From Anabas testudineus (Eukaryota; Chordata; Actinopteri; Anabantiformes; Anabantidae), in NCBI RefSeq assembly GCF_900324465.2, contig NC_046610.1, positions 19,947,824 to 20,011,823 on the forward strand: 64,000 bases of DNA, in the 5' to 3' direction. The notes below the pieces were generated by a model. The model was not told the origin of the DNA. It did not search any database and worked only from the letters and a program-made list of their open reading frames with translations. Position numbers and translations under genes: made by a program. Positions 40,701-62,369 of this stretch are shown piece by piece (the stretch's first letter is position 1; every line of letters begins with the position of its first letter).

Positions 40701-42114
40701 ATTAAATGACTGTAACTGATATCAGAAGCCCCAACTTTATAAGAATGCCGACAAAGAAACTGTATTTAATGTCGATAAGTCACATCTGGCCGTTACACAA
40801 TCCACTTAAAGAGGTCCGTATCGGAGCCGTTGTGCTGGCCGATCCAGAACGTGGTGTCTTGTCCTAACACAGCAGTCATTTATCCACCTTGATGCTATTT
40901 TCCAATAAATACCAGCACCAACATGTCTCCTAACGTGACATAATGATCTGCTTCTCTCCTGTTAACCTGCATGTGCAGCTCTGAACTTCTTTCCCATTGA
41001 GCCAAACACTGTAAAAATAAAGCTGCTCTGAGAGCTTCTGTTTCACACTGACAATTAATCTGCAGTGACATGAGTGGTATATGGGCTTTCTAACTTTCAC
41101 AGCGTTTTCAGAAAGACACCTGCACCTGGTGATGAACATGGAGGTGCTCTAGCAGCCGCTAATATTCACGGAAGAAGCACAAGTTCAGATCACTTTAATT
41201 TACACCACAGGTTTTTATGGATAAGACTCATTACAGAACAAACAAGTGGTGTAGGTGAAGTGTTTGTTCGCCTTAAAGGCGAAAAACAGTTTGGGTTTTC
41301 TTGAAAACCAGGTTTCTGTGTACATTCAGTGTATTCTTGAGGTCCAACAAATATTTTTCCAATGCAAATCCAATTCCTCCATCATATCCCTCCTAGCACT
41401 TCCACTAAAAGTTTGTGAATCCATTGGCAGCAGAGTGCATTACATCACTCACAGGCAGGCTCTTTGTTTACACACAACATAGAGTCAACCACCGCCTGCT
41501 AATTACACACAGACATATGCAGGAATATGCACCATGTGATTTCATTACATTACCGTGAATAACCCGACATTGAATTCTGGGCCTGTGCAGTTCCCCCGGT
41601 TAATATAATCCAGCCTCAGCTTTGAAACCATCGCCTCCCTCCAACAAGCTCACCTTTCTCTTAGCTGCTCTGAGTTCTTCTCCATGCTCTCGTTCTCAGC
41701 AAACTCCATCAGCTCGCGGGCAGCGCGGCCCATGTTGACGGCAGTGGGCCTGGCTGAGGTCAAGTGGCACAGAGACTCCCTGATGAAGGTCACAGGATCA
41801 TCACCCCCAGCGCCCGCCCGCAGCTCCACAGCCAGGCTGAGGCAGCCGACAATGGCGATGGCCGGCGCACCACGCACCTGCAGGAACAGGAAGAGGACAG
41901 TCGTGATCACAGCGTGGTCCGACTTATAAAGGCTCTCTCCCAGTTGTCACAAGGATTATTAATCTAGTCTCAGCACAGAGTTTTAGCTGGATGAGCCAAA
42001 AGTTGTCACGACAGCTTTGACTGAAATGATATCATCTCTGAGTTGGAGTGATGCTTTTAGACTTCATTACGATTCCCCTCCTGCATATGGCACATTCCTT
42101 CACACACTCTCTGT

Positions 42115-42164
<50 letters not shown>

Positions 42165-42960
42165 ATCAAACGTGGAGCTGCAACATACAGTGTGTGTACG
42201 ACTGGGAAGACAAAAGAGTGAACAACTGCTCAGCACTAACAAGTGAGCATCTGAAGATGTTGCCAGCTGTTACAGAACTTGAACAACATGCGGCTGTGTG
42301 AGCGCCTCTGTCTGTCAGGGGCTCCAGGAATGGAGAGAGAGAAATGAAGTGAAGGTGTCACTGAGTGCAGCACAAGACCAAATGCAAAGGAACCCTGGCA
42401 AAGGCCATTAATAATTCATCAATAATCTCTCCCAAAGAAAGAGAAGGAGGGGGGCATATTCATGGGTGGTGCCTGTGTGCAGATACCTTCCCTGCTGGAA
42501 AAACCATCATAGAGATCATGCTGGTCTCTACTGGTTTTTCCAATAGTCGTGTGTCGCGCTGGCAAAATGTGAAAACTATAAATAAAAGATCGAGGGTTTG
42601 GAGGCATCAGACCGGGGCTGAAGGTGTTTCCAAAACAAAAAATCAGCCCGACAACGGGTGCAGGGCGGCGAGAAACACACGCGTGCAGCGGTGGGAGCAC
42701 AAAGAGCCGACAGAAAATACGCACGACGGGAGTTGTTACATGCTGCAGCAGCAGACACGCAGGACAGACTGAGGAGTAGGTGAAGTGACAGAGAGGGGGC
42801 GGCGGGGAAAGAGAAAGGAGCTCCGTACCTTCATGGACTTGATGGCCTCGTACGCGTCCTGCACCGAGCGGATCTCATCGTAAGCGGTCTGGTGAGGCAG
42901 CAGCAGCTGGTTGAGGATCTGCAGAGACCCGGCCCGGTAGCGGATCGCTTCCAGCGTCAT
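37721..42960 (-). CDS. mri1: Methylthioribose-1-phosphate isomerase (MRI1)
   Basis: Methionine-salvage enzyme converting 5-methylthioribose-1-phosphate to methylthioribulose-1-phosphate; member of the eIF2B-alpha/beta/delta-like fold. Six exons: 42829-42960, 41654-41877, 40210-40379, 39940-40116, 39606-39830, 37721-37854. Total 1062 nt, 353 aa plus TAG (human 369). It starts [20 protein letters not shown] as in human. The active-site motifs are intact: [11 protein letters not shown] at about 45, the catalytic cysteine in [15 protein letters not shown] (about residue 161), ETRPYNQG, and the catalytic aspartate in [18 protein letters not shown] (about 241). It ends [20 protein letters not shown], then a shorter tail than human. 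Directly upstream of c19orf53 on the same strand. Confidence 0.96.
37855..39605 (-). other. mri1 last intron
   Basis: A 1.75-kb intron with a C-run near 38570-38582 and A-runs near 38229 and 38750. No gene seen. Confidence 0.5.
40380..41653 (-). other. mri1 intron 2
   Basis: A 1.27-kb intron, no recognised gene or repeat. Confidence 0.5.
41878..42828 (-). other. mri1 intron 1
   Basis: A 951-bp intron holding the CA microsatellite at 42117-42162. No gene seen. Confidence 0.55.
42117..42162. repeat. (CA)n microsatellite
   Basis: About 23 CA units in mri1 intron 1. Confidence 0.95.
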
Positions 42961-44509
42961 GGCCGAAATACGAAACGGGATAGTAAAGGGGAGGGGAGGG
43001 GGGGGAGAATTAGCACGAATGGACCGTTTGCGGCCGGGTGCGCACACACACACACACTCACACACACACTTTCACACTCTCCCCCTCTCTCTGAGCGGAT
43101 GCACGCTGAAGTGACCGCGGCCTGGCAGTCGATGGTCCCGGGAGCCGTCGCACAGAGGAGACGGGAAGTGAAGCAGGAGGTGGAGGAGAGAGGGAGGAGG
43201 TGCGTGTGGGACGGAGTAAAAAAAAAAAACAACAAAAAAAAACATACAAAACAAAAAGAGGAGACGGTCTGCTGTGCTGACGGGAGGATAAAAAAGGGAA
43301 AGGAGTGAAGAGAGAGGGTCAGGAAACCTTCACACACTGACAGGCGAGCAGGGAGGCAGACGCGGAACCACGTGTTCACCCGAGCAGGAAGCCCTCAGCC
43401 CGGTGACCACGCCCACCGAGGTGTCCAATCTTCTCCAGACTCCGCTCTTCTGTGTCGGTGCACCATCCCCCCCTTCATCTTTCACATTCAGATCTGTTAT
43501 TAGCATAACACCAAAGCCTCAGCCACCCCCAACAGCAGCAAGCCGTGTCTGAAAAAAATAATAATGTTTTGTCTTTGATCGTTTTAACCCCCTTTTCTCT
43601 GAGTTGACACCTGCTCAGTGTCCAGCCCCCATGTTCAGAAGGGGTAACACTTCTCATCACCATCACCCCCATGTGCTCAAGGTGACAGAATAAAAAAGAG
43701 CACTGTCCTTATCATGTTTTGTGTTGGATATGCTGTAGGGTTTTTTTTTTTTTTTTTGCTTGAAATCTAGGGTAAACACGTTTTTTGGATTTTAGAGTGA
43801 TGATATAAAGGCACGAAAAGTAGAATCAACACAAATCATATATTCATATTAGAAATAATGCTAATTTCTGTTGCAGACTTCTGAAACATTCACTAATACA
43901 AAAGTCCATTATTCTTAAAATCAGGACAATACATTGATTAGTATCAAGCTGATAAAAAGACATAAAAAAAAGTTCTTCATTCATTACAGACACAATCATG
44001 TTGTTTGACCATTTTAATTCATGTTAACACCTACCTCATACATAAGACAAAGCCTAGACAATCAGGCCTTCATACAATCCCATTCTGAGCTGCACAAATC
44101 ATCGAGACTTACTCTTAAAAATAGAGACAGAGCATATTATGCTGTATATTTGCTGTATATAAATATTACATTTAAATTGATTGCCCTTCCATGACTTCAC
44201 AGATAAAAAAAATAAAATAAAAAAGTCAAACAAGTATTTTCCCAAGCCCAGATGAACACATTTCCTGAAGCTGATTAAGACAGAAACAATAAAAATAACA
44301 AAAAAACAACCCATCAGACACATTCTGGAGTAGGATAAAAAAAAAAATAAGAGAGAGACAAACAAACTAAAAGAGGAGTGATAAGTAGTGTGTGCTGTTT
44401 TGTATGTGGGGGGGGAAAGGAGTGAGTAACCAGCGGGACAAACTTTAACAATATGTCCTTCTGCCCGGGTCCTGACCATCCAAAGACCACACTGAATGCT
44501 GATGAGCTC

Positions 44510-44523
44510 GTTGCCATGACAAC
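44510..44523. promoter_or_regulatory. Candidate X-box (RFX binding palindrome)
   Basis: GTTGCCATGACAAC fits the RFX consensus of two inverted half-sites (GTTGCC and GACAAC) with a 2-bp spacer, one base from the perfect palindrome. It sits in a GC-richer island (about 44450-44570) inside AT-rich spacer between mri1 and cc2d1a. Confidence 0.55.
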
Positions 44524-44574
44524 GGGGCTGCCTCAGAGGCCACAAGGTTACTCGAGGAGTGGGGTGATGTGGCA

Positions 44575-44578
<4 letters not shown>

Positions 44579-44612
<34 letters not shown>
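44579..44612. repeat. (TG)n microsatellite
   Basis: About 17 TG units immediately beside the X-box island. Confidence 0.95.
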
Positions 44613-44614
<2 letters not shown>

Positions 44615-46589
44615 TTTAGGGTGAAATGGGGTTAAAGAAATGGGTGCTGCCCAGCTGCAGCTTTTGCAGCTTTAAATGCTGTTAAAACCTGGGAGTTCGG
44701 CAGCCTGGAGCTACGCTGTCACATTTAGTAAATCAGAACCATGCTTATTGTTAAAATGACCAAAAACACATGCGCTTTACATCACAGCTAGTGTTTCTGA
44801 AAACCATCTGTTATAGAAAGTTATAACACCTAAAAGTACCAAACATTCCCTCGGTCCAGTTTCTTACTTACTAATGGTTGGACAAAAAACATCAACAAAG
44901 CAATTTGGAGATGTTTGCTTTAGATTTTTGGACATCGTAAGAGGCAAACCACAAAATTACCATAATCATTAATGAAAATAATTGTTAGTTGCAGCATTAA
45001 TAGTTTGTAGTGCTCCAGGCGAGCATTTGTTTCCATTCATTTCTGTGTGGTATGAAAACCAATTAGTAGACCCTTCAAATGTTCTTGAATTGTACAGTCT
45101 ATTGAGCCTGCATTCATTTTTGTCAAAGTAACATTATGATAATATTTATCATTGATGCAGAGCTTCAGATAAATCTGTTTCTAAACTGCAGTGCTGCATA
45201 ATGCATCACTGGAAAACATTAATGCAGACTTGATGGATTATGGACGTGATGGATTACACAACTCAATGAGCCAAATGTTTGGCTCAAAGTCAAGCAGGTC
45301 TGCTAAGTGATTTTAGTACCACGTGGAAATTAATGGAAACCACTGGCTGCCTTGAAGAGTAGGGAACAAACATGCACAATTGGTCACTGTGCTGCATAAA
45401 TATGTGCCTATACTTTTAAGTGTACATGACATCTGGTCAATGATGGGAAAGTTACAAACATACCGGTATGGCACTGAGGGCCCTAACAGTATTATATTAT
45501 AAGCTAGAGGTTTATCTGTCCTTGCACTGCCCCGTGTATATGAAAAACAGCAGGTGAGAAAAAGCATAATACCACTTACGAAGAGTACCAATATATGCTC
45601 TTCTGATAAGAAAGTGGAGGAAGGAGTGTTAGATAAAAACCACCACAGGCTATGGAGAGCTGTATCAAATCAACTTTAACAAGGATCATTTGCTAACTCA
45701 GTGAGGCAGCGGGTGGATTTGTATCATGTGACCAAAAAAAAAAAAAAAAAAATGAGTGGAGTTCATTAGTGGAGTGAAACATACACACACTGTATTCACA
45801 CGTTGCATCATGGCCACGTGCATCAACATGGATCGACAGAATCTGCTGACAAGATAGCAGGTTCTCAAGCACATAGAGTAAACATTTGTCCACAGTTCTA
45901 AACAGAGCAGAGAATATGTGGCAGTGAAGTGACACACTTGTACAACTGCTGCTTTGTGCATCGTGTGTTGTTGTTGTAAACAATAAATTGCCAACTGTCT
46001 GCATTTGTCACCTGGAATCTACTTCTTACAAAGTTTTATGAGATCTCCTTACATTACAGTCACAATAAGGCGTAATGTAGAGAGGAATGACAAGGATGCC
46101 TGTGACAGGGACGTCTACGGGGGAGCAAAAATAGAAATGAGCAATTACCCAGCCTCGCTGACACGTATTGGGTTGTCTTCCTGTGTGCAGACTATTCAGC
46201 ATCCACTGTGGTGCCGCTAGAGAGCTCAGTGGGACAGAATGTTTTTTGAAATGAAAAATAACCGAACATTGACACAGCATCTGGTAATTATTTTCTAATC
46301 AGCAGCTCAGGGGCTATAATAATGTTAAAGAGTTTAAAGAAAATCTAAATGGAGCCAACATATTGCTAAGTGTCTGAATAATCTCTGAACAAATGCAAAG
46401 GAATTAGTGTGAAGACAGAAGATGAAGTTGACAACAAAGAAGAAACAGCTGATGATGAAGAAGAACCACCAATCCTTTGGCAGGGTTAAGCTTCTACTAC
46501 ATTCATGGCACGCTGTTAACACCCCCTCTCCCCAGCCCCAAAGGCGACTCTACGTCGTCTCCTTGGTGACATAAATACTAATCCCTTAT

Positions 46590-46624
46590 TATGGGCTGTA
46601 CGCTGCAGCGCCCCAAAGCCCATA
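46590..46624. repeat. Small GC-rich hairpin
   Basis: TATGGGCT (46590-46597) and AGCCCATA (46617-46624) are perfect complements around a 19-base loop that itself contains GCTGCAGC. It lies about 630 bp past the cc2d1a stop. Significance unknown. Confidence 0.35.
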
Positions 46625-47250
46625 TCACACCACTCCAAACGAAGCAGATTACTGTAATCTGGGAACACTGGAGCAGACAGATTAGATTAAGCTCATTACA
46701 CACATAAAATATGGGGAAAGGGTTAAAAACACCTCAGTCCACTGGTTAAACACACTTCATCAACATTTTGATCATTAATGGACACCAGCAGACTCTCTGA
46801 CCTGGTGTAAAATATCAAACAGATCTTTTCACCAACAATTCTCAATGAAAAGATGAAAATTAAAAAACAAAACAAAACACAACACAGGTGCAGTCTGTTA
46901 CAACATTAGAAGCAGTTCTCTGTAGTGTCTTTCTTGTGAAAGTGCAAATAAAGCCTGCCTCTCCTGTAGCGCTTTAACACATTTTAATGCTTGCTTTAAT
47001 TTCTGTGTCCTTTTGACGCTCCATATTTTCTTGTAATTATTGTGGCAGGCGACTAACCACGAGTGACATGTTATCTGACTGATTAACAGAATTAGCAGGT
47101 AGTTTCATGCAGTTTTGAAAGAGATCAGCAGCACAGAATTGTGATAAAGTACCGATTGTAGTATTTGTATATGAGAGTGTATAAGCGCGAGAGAGATGAA
47201 ATAACAGTACTTCAGCCAAGCCTCTGCTCCCTTTCTTCTTCTTCTTCTCT

Positions 47251-56778
<9,528 letters not shown>

Positions 56779-57236
56779 TAACTCTTTATGATCTAAAAGT
56801 TGAGGAAAGGTAAAATGAACAAAGTCACTGAAAAAAAGAAGGCAAGAGACGAACACGTATTTATCTGACAGCATTCATTTCTGTCTGTATCCAGTTAGCA
56901 CTGACTTCAGTGGCAGCCGCTTTTTTGTTGTATTAATTCAAACTGTTTTAACTGTCTTGTATCGAGTTTCTGTGCTAATGTTAGCCAACAGCTAACTAGC
57001 ACAACATACGATACCATTTGTCTGGCTTATGAATGTGCAGGCAGGCAGTTACCTGGTCAGTTTGACGAAGCAGGATGTTAGTGTTACAGCCAGTCGGGTC
57101 GGACTTTCGAGTCGAGTGCTGCTTGGACACAACAGGACAAAAGGCAGAACAAATAAATGGAAACAGATATAGTTTAACGTGTAGTTCGAGCTGTCAAAAC
57201 AAGAATGGTAACCTGCGGAATTACTTCCTATATTGT

Positions 57237-57251
57237 GTCTCCAATGGCAAC
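57237..57251 (+). promoter_or_regulatory. X-box-like element with CCAAT in the cc2d1a/brme1 promoter
   Basis: GTCTCCAATGGCAAC has half-sites GTCTCC and GGCAAC separated by AAT. The right half is perfect; the left has T for the usual purine at position 4. Confidence 0.45.
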
Positions 57252-57291
57252 GCACACCGCGCTTTACGGCTAGACGAAACACGCCCATTAC

Positions 57292-57299
57292 TGACGTAA
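57292..57299 (+). promoter_or_regulatory. CRE-like site
   Basis: TGACGTAA, an ATF/CREB-type site in the shared promoter. Confidence 0.45.
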
Positions 57300-57639
57300 A
57301 CCTCGACGTATCGTTACGCCTCTGATGTGGTGGAGTCGGCGGGGAAAATATAATTGTTAGTTTGCTATGTAACATACCAACAAGTTGTAATTCAGTTAAT
57401 TCGCATAAATTATTATTTGATTATTTGAACCTCAGCAAATACACAGGTAATAGCTGTAACTTTGTTCACCAAGTAACTTTGTTAATGTTAGCTAGCTTGG
57501 AAATACAGTTAGTGTTTATGAGGAAAAATAATTGTTATTAGCCAGCTATAACAATGGGACGGGTTTGTGGTGTCTATAAGCTATAATTTCCACACTCCCT
57601 ATTATTTACAGTGTCTTTTTCTTCTATTCTTGAGACGAG

Positions 57640-60600
57640 ATGGCCAAAAGGAAGGGAAGGTTCAACAGCAGTGGTAAGATAGATGCTCCTGTGCTAGAAT
57701 TAAGCTAATACAGCTGTTGAATGAAAAATACAACTGTGTGATTTTCAAACAGCAAATTAAGTGACAGGTTCAGTTTGGCATTCATACTTTATTTTTAATA
57801 AGCTCATTGATGCCCTCCCCTTTTGATCGACTTGATCCTTATGTTTTGAGAAGGTGGAGCTCCACCCCAGCCTCGGTCACTCAGGTCAAGGAAGAGGGAA
57901 TGTCCATGTGACGACATCACCCTGACTGTGGATGTTGAAGCGGCTCTCCATCAACAGGTAACTTGACTGAACAATCTTGTCTTGACATCAACAGGTGACT
58001 TGATGACTGAAAGAAAATCCACATTTTTAAGTGCAAATGCGGACAGATCATTAACCTTTTTACATTTTAGGACACTGAAGGAAATAACACGGCAGTACTC
58101 ATTGCACCACCACAGTATCTCCAGTCCCCTGTGCAGGAATGTGCAATTGTTACAAATCAACTGGATCAGCTGGCAGAGCAGTCCTATCTTCCCAAACAAG
58201 GTGACTCCACTGAAGAACAACATGCAGAAAAAACTGTGAAATCTTGTGAAGGGCAAGAAGAGCATCCTGCCACCACCATCAACAATGATTCTCAGCTGCA
58301 GAGCTTTATAATACATCCTAAAAATGATACCAACAAGGGTGGAAAGAAGGAAATAGATCTGCAAGACATTACCAGATCATCATCTGATCAACATGGGGTG
58401 TTAAGCTCTGAAGAGGTTGACGCGGCCTGTGCAGCTGGTTTAGAGGAACAACGGGATGCAAAGAAAAACTCCCAGTGTAATTTGGGGAAAAATCATGAAA
58501 CCAACCAAGAAGAACAAAGCAACATGTGTATGGCTGATGTTGAGGAAGTCACAAAGGAGTCAACAGTGGGATTACCAGCCAGAAAGAAGCGAAGAATGGG
58601 TATGTGTGGTCTGACGGAGAAGGAGAGGAGTCATTTTTTACAGACACAAAAGCGAGAAAATGGGCAGAATGGAGCAGAGAGGATCGAGAAGCAGCCATGT
58701 CATAACACAGCTGACGTTGAGGCTAAAAAAGGGATTATATCCACAGCCCTCTCGTTTTCCTCAGCTCTGTCCCACCCAGTAGACAGTGTCACATTTCAGG
58801 ACAAGACAGAGATAAAATTACAGTCCAGTCACTGCGGAAGAGAAAACAGGTGAGAAATCCAGATTACATATGTATGTAAATATCTTTAAGCTAGTTTTCA
58901 GTCAAAAGACAGTGCTCTTAGATGAATTGCATGTAATGAATTACAGTATATTGTACTTAAAGTAACATTGTCAACGCACACAGGGCAGAAACCGAAGTCT
59001 GCACCACTCCCACAACATCAGATAGGACCAGTGCTTCGTGTTGCACAGAGGGAAAGAGCAGTGAGGCCGAAGGAGCCGCAGCACCTGATCCAGAACAGAC
59101 TGATGAGCCAAAGTCAAATCAACCTACAGAGGAGAAAGAAGAGGGGTATTTGGAGAATGAAAAGCAACCGAAACCCGAGGAAAGTACAGGTGAAACACCT
59201 GTGAAACAAAGAAAAGATGGTGATGCTGGAGTAGACTGTAGTCCCGTATTCACTTTTGACACTAGTCTATCTCATGATGAAGAGATTGAGAAAAAGAAAG
59301 ATGGGAGTGAGGCACCACCTCTGCAGGTGCAGAGCGTGACCAGGACAAGAGATGAGATGACGGGTGACACCCAAGCTGAAGCTGATTCTGCCTCCACAGA
59401 CACCAGGCCAGGAGGATTCAACTGTGGCTGTGTGGAGCCCTGTGAGGCTACAGTGACACCTAGTAACTCAGAGAGGAAAGACAGCGTGAGTGATGGGACA
59501 TAGGGGAGGAAACAAATAAAATATAAAAAGTAAATGTGCTTCTCGTCATAATAAATAGAATATTATTGGGTTTTGAATTGATTGTACGAAAACAGCAATT
59601 TGACAGTGTTACATTTCCAGAGCATATGATGGGTGTGTTTCACTATTATCTGACATTTTATACACCAAACCAGTGGTTCCCAAAGTGCAGGGATATTTGG
59701 AAAAAAAGTAGGGTAGAGGGGCTTGAGGACCAGGTTTGGAACCACTTCACTTCCACTACTTTAAAATTGACAAAAAAATTAATTGCACAACTACAAATGC
59801 AGCTTTGGGTTAGCAAATCCAGAGACCAGTCAGTGAAACAAGATGTGAGATTTAGGTTAGAGCTTCTTTGACTCATATAATTTTCAGTTTGCTAGTTGCA
59901 GTGTTAATGAGCAGTGTGTGTGAAGAAAAAAGGGAGCCATACCCACATAAAATCATCCCAACAGTGAAGTACAGTGGAAGAAACATCTTGATTTGGCGTT
60001 TTGGAGGGGGAAAATAAATTCCCTAGTCAATCATGGTATCCTGCAGGATAATGTTGGGGGGGTTGTCCAACAGCTGGATCTTGGTAGAAGCTGGTTGTTG
60101 TAATGACTCAAAACATTTGGTAAATCTGCTACAGAATGGTTGTGTAACTGTAACTGGCCTAGTCAGAGCCTAGGCTTCAGCCCAGTAAAGCCGCTATAGA
60201 CTGATCCATCTCTAACCCTAACCCTAATCACAACGGATGTCCTAATAATATGGCTGAGCCAAAGCAGTTCACTAGAAATAACGATCCAAAGCTTCTGAAT
60301 GTTGTGCAGTTCTGATCTGTACTGGAAGTGCTTGTTTGAAGTTATTGCCACCAGCACTAAATTCTAATGGTCGTGTTTAGTAACAAATTGTGTGTAATTG
60401 GCTTAGGCACCCTTTTTTTGTGTGTGTGTGACTTAGATAAAAATCAGATCACATTTTATGACCAGGCAATGCCTCAGGTTTTTTTCTTTTCACTGTTCTT
60501 AATTATATCTTAATGTTTTACAGATGTTTTCTTTTTGTCTACACAGCCTACTCCAGATGTTGAACCTGCTGCTGGTTCCACCACTGTAAACAGCGAGCAG

Positions 60601-62305
60601 ACTCACACTAGAGACATCACTGCGTACTTGGATTATGTATCAGACTCGCAGTTGAACTCCATTCCTCTGATGTAAGAAAGTAGGAAGGGGGGGTAAAATC
60701 TACAAGGGTGCTGAGAGTGCTGTGTAGAAAAGGAAACGTTGGGAAGCAAAGGATAGAAACACCCAGCGTAAACACACTCAAGGTTTAGCTCATTTAAAGT
60801 TCAAGAAAGCCCATGTGGGTGTCAACACATAGCTTAACAATTTAAAAGTGACAGGTTGTATACTGAAACAAAATAAGTAATATTTTCTCTGACATATAAT
60901 AAAGAACACAAGAATAATATACTTTGAATACATACAGATATTTTCCTTATGCACATTTCTTCCCCCATTCAGTGAGGAGGCGACGATGGCGAGAGAGGAA
61001 GATCCTGGTTTCTCATACTGTCGTGAAGATGCCACAAACCTGATCTGTGGGCTCATCACAGAACTCTCCTCGCTCAAGTTAGTGACTTAAATTCTCCTTT
61101 TTAATCCCCTCTTCTTCTCTTTTTTTTTCCTAAACTTCCTCTGCATCTGTCTGCTTGCCTTGTCCTGAGTTGAACTTCTGACTTAGTCAGTTTCATCATT
61201 TTTTCACATCCACACACTCTTACATAATAATTGGCAGGAGTGTGGTACTGTAGAGGCTGTTTGGCACCTTTTGGGAGGGACATGGTATCTTGTCTGGCCA
61301 ATCACAAAAGATTTAAACTTTAGTGTCTGAGAAACCCCAATGAAGCTGATACAGTTTACTGTAGGTTTCCAGTAGGGAAAACATTGTCAGTGTGTGCTCA
61401 GCAGTTAGGGAGAAAAATACACTCTAAAAAATTAAGGCAACACTTAATCATCACAGAATAACAGTGTCAGTTAAATTTCAGGAATATTAATTTCTCTTTA
61501 TCTCCTCTTTATGAAGCACAAGTGATTAGGGAGTTTCAACTGCTTTGGTGCAAATGAAAGTGGCAACAGGTGCAATGGAGAGGAAAAAGCGAGATAAACC
61601 CCAAAAAGAGGATGGTTTTATATGTGTTGGCCACCAACAAATGCTCTCTCCCTATCCTTCTAGACTGATACTTCTCAAGTTTTGTCTTTGGCTAGTGTCC
61701 TTGTCACTACTGGTACTATGAGGCAAAATCTGCCACTGGGGCCTGGTTCTCTTCACAGATTAGAACAGGTTCACACAGAGCATAAGACAGGCATGAAAGG
61801 GTCTAGAGATGCTGTGGTGAACATTATACTACCTGTAAGATCATCAAACATGGTGACCACCACCATGTTTTGTGGTGAGTCAGTAATGGTCTGGGGAGGC
61901 CATGCCATAGCCTGTGGTACCCTGATTGCTAAAATACTGGGATTAAAAGGCGGAGTGGGCTCTGGATTCCTCCTCTATTGTGCAGGACAATGCCCAGCCT
62001 CACAATGTGGCCACAGTGTGTAGACAGTGCCTGCTCGATGATGGTACTGATGTACCACCCAAAAGATCACTGAAGCCCTGATCAGCCAGGACACCATTCA
62101 TCAACTCATCAGGAACCTGCCCAGACATTGTCGGGTGTTCATATAGCCGATCGAGGACCACGGATGCTTCTGAATCACATTTAGTTGCTATAATTCCTAC
62201 TTGAATGAGCCTGAGAAAATTGTTTCTTTGATTTTTAGGGTGATTTTGAATACAGGTTATACTTTCCATATATCATTGTTATATCAGTTTGTTCTTAGCA
62301 CAAGA

Positions 62306-62369
<64 letters not shown>

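Larger units (their letters stand above)
42961..47250. other. mri1 promoter, spacer and cc2d1a 3' UTR
   Basis: About 42961-43480 is GC-richer (mri1 5' UTR/promoter, with a CA run at 43045-43070). The rest is AT-rich spacer. It contains a GC-richer island with an X-box palindrome (44510-44523), a TG microsatellite (44579-44612) and a small hairpin (46590-46624). A 148-codon minus-strand frame at 44099-44545 is hydrophobic and T-rich, with no homology I recognise, and is not called. Confidence 0.55.
56779..57639. promoter_or_regulatory. Bidirectional promoter of cc2d1a and brme1
   Basis: The start codons are 861 bp apart on opposite strands. On the minus strand a donor at 57047-57052 (GTAACT) and an acceptor before 56792 (CTTTTAG) outline an untranslated cc2d1a first exon ending at 57053. 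Between about 57130 and 57330 there are a CCAAT box inside an X-box-like element (57237-57251), a second half X-box (ATGGTAACC, 57205-57213) and a CRE-like TGACGTAA (57292-57299). No TATA box is clear. The head-to-head arrangement matches human CC2D1A and C19orf57/BRME1 as I recall them. Confidence 0.7.

Noticed and set aside
44099-44545. 148-codon minus-strand frame in the mri1-cc2d1a spacer
   Set aside because: Phe/Leu-rich translation of T-rich DNA, no recognised family, no splice or promoter support.
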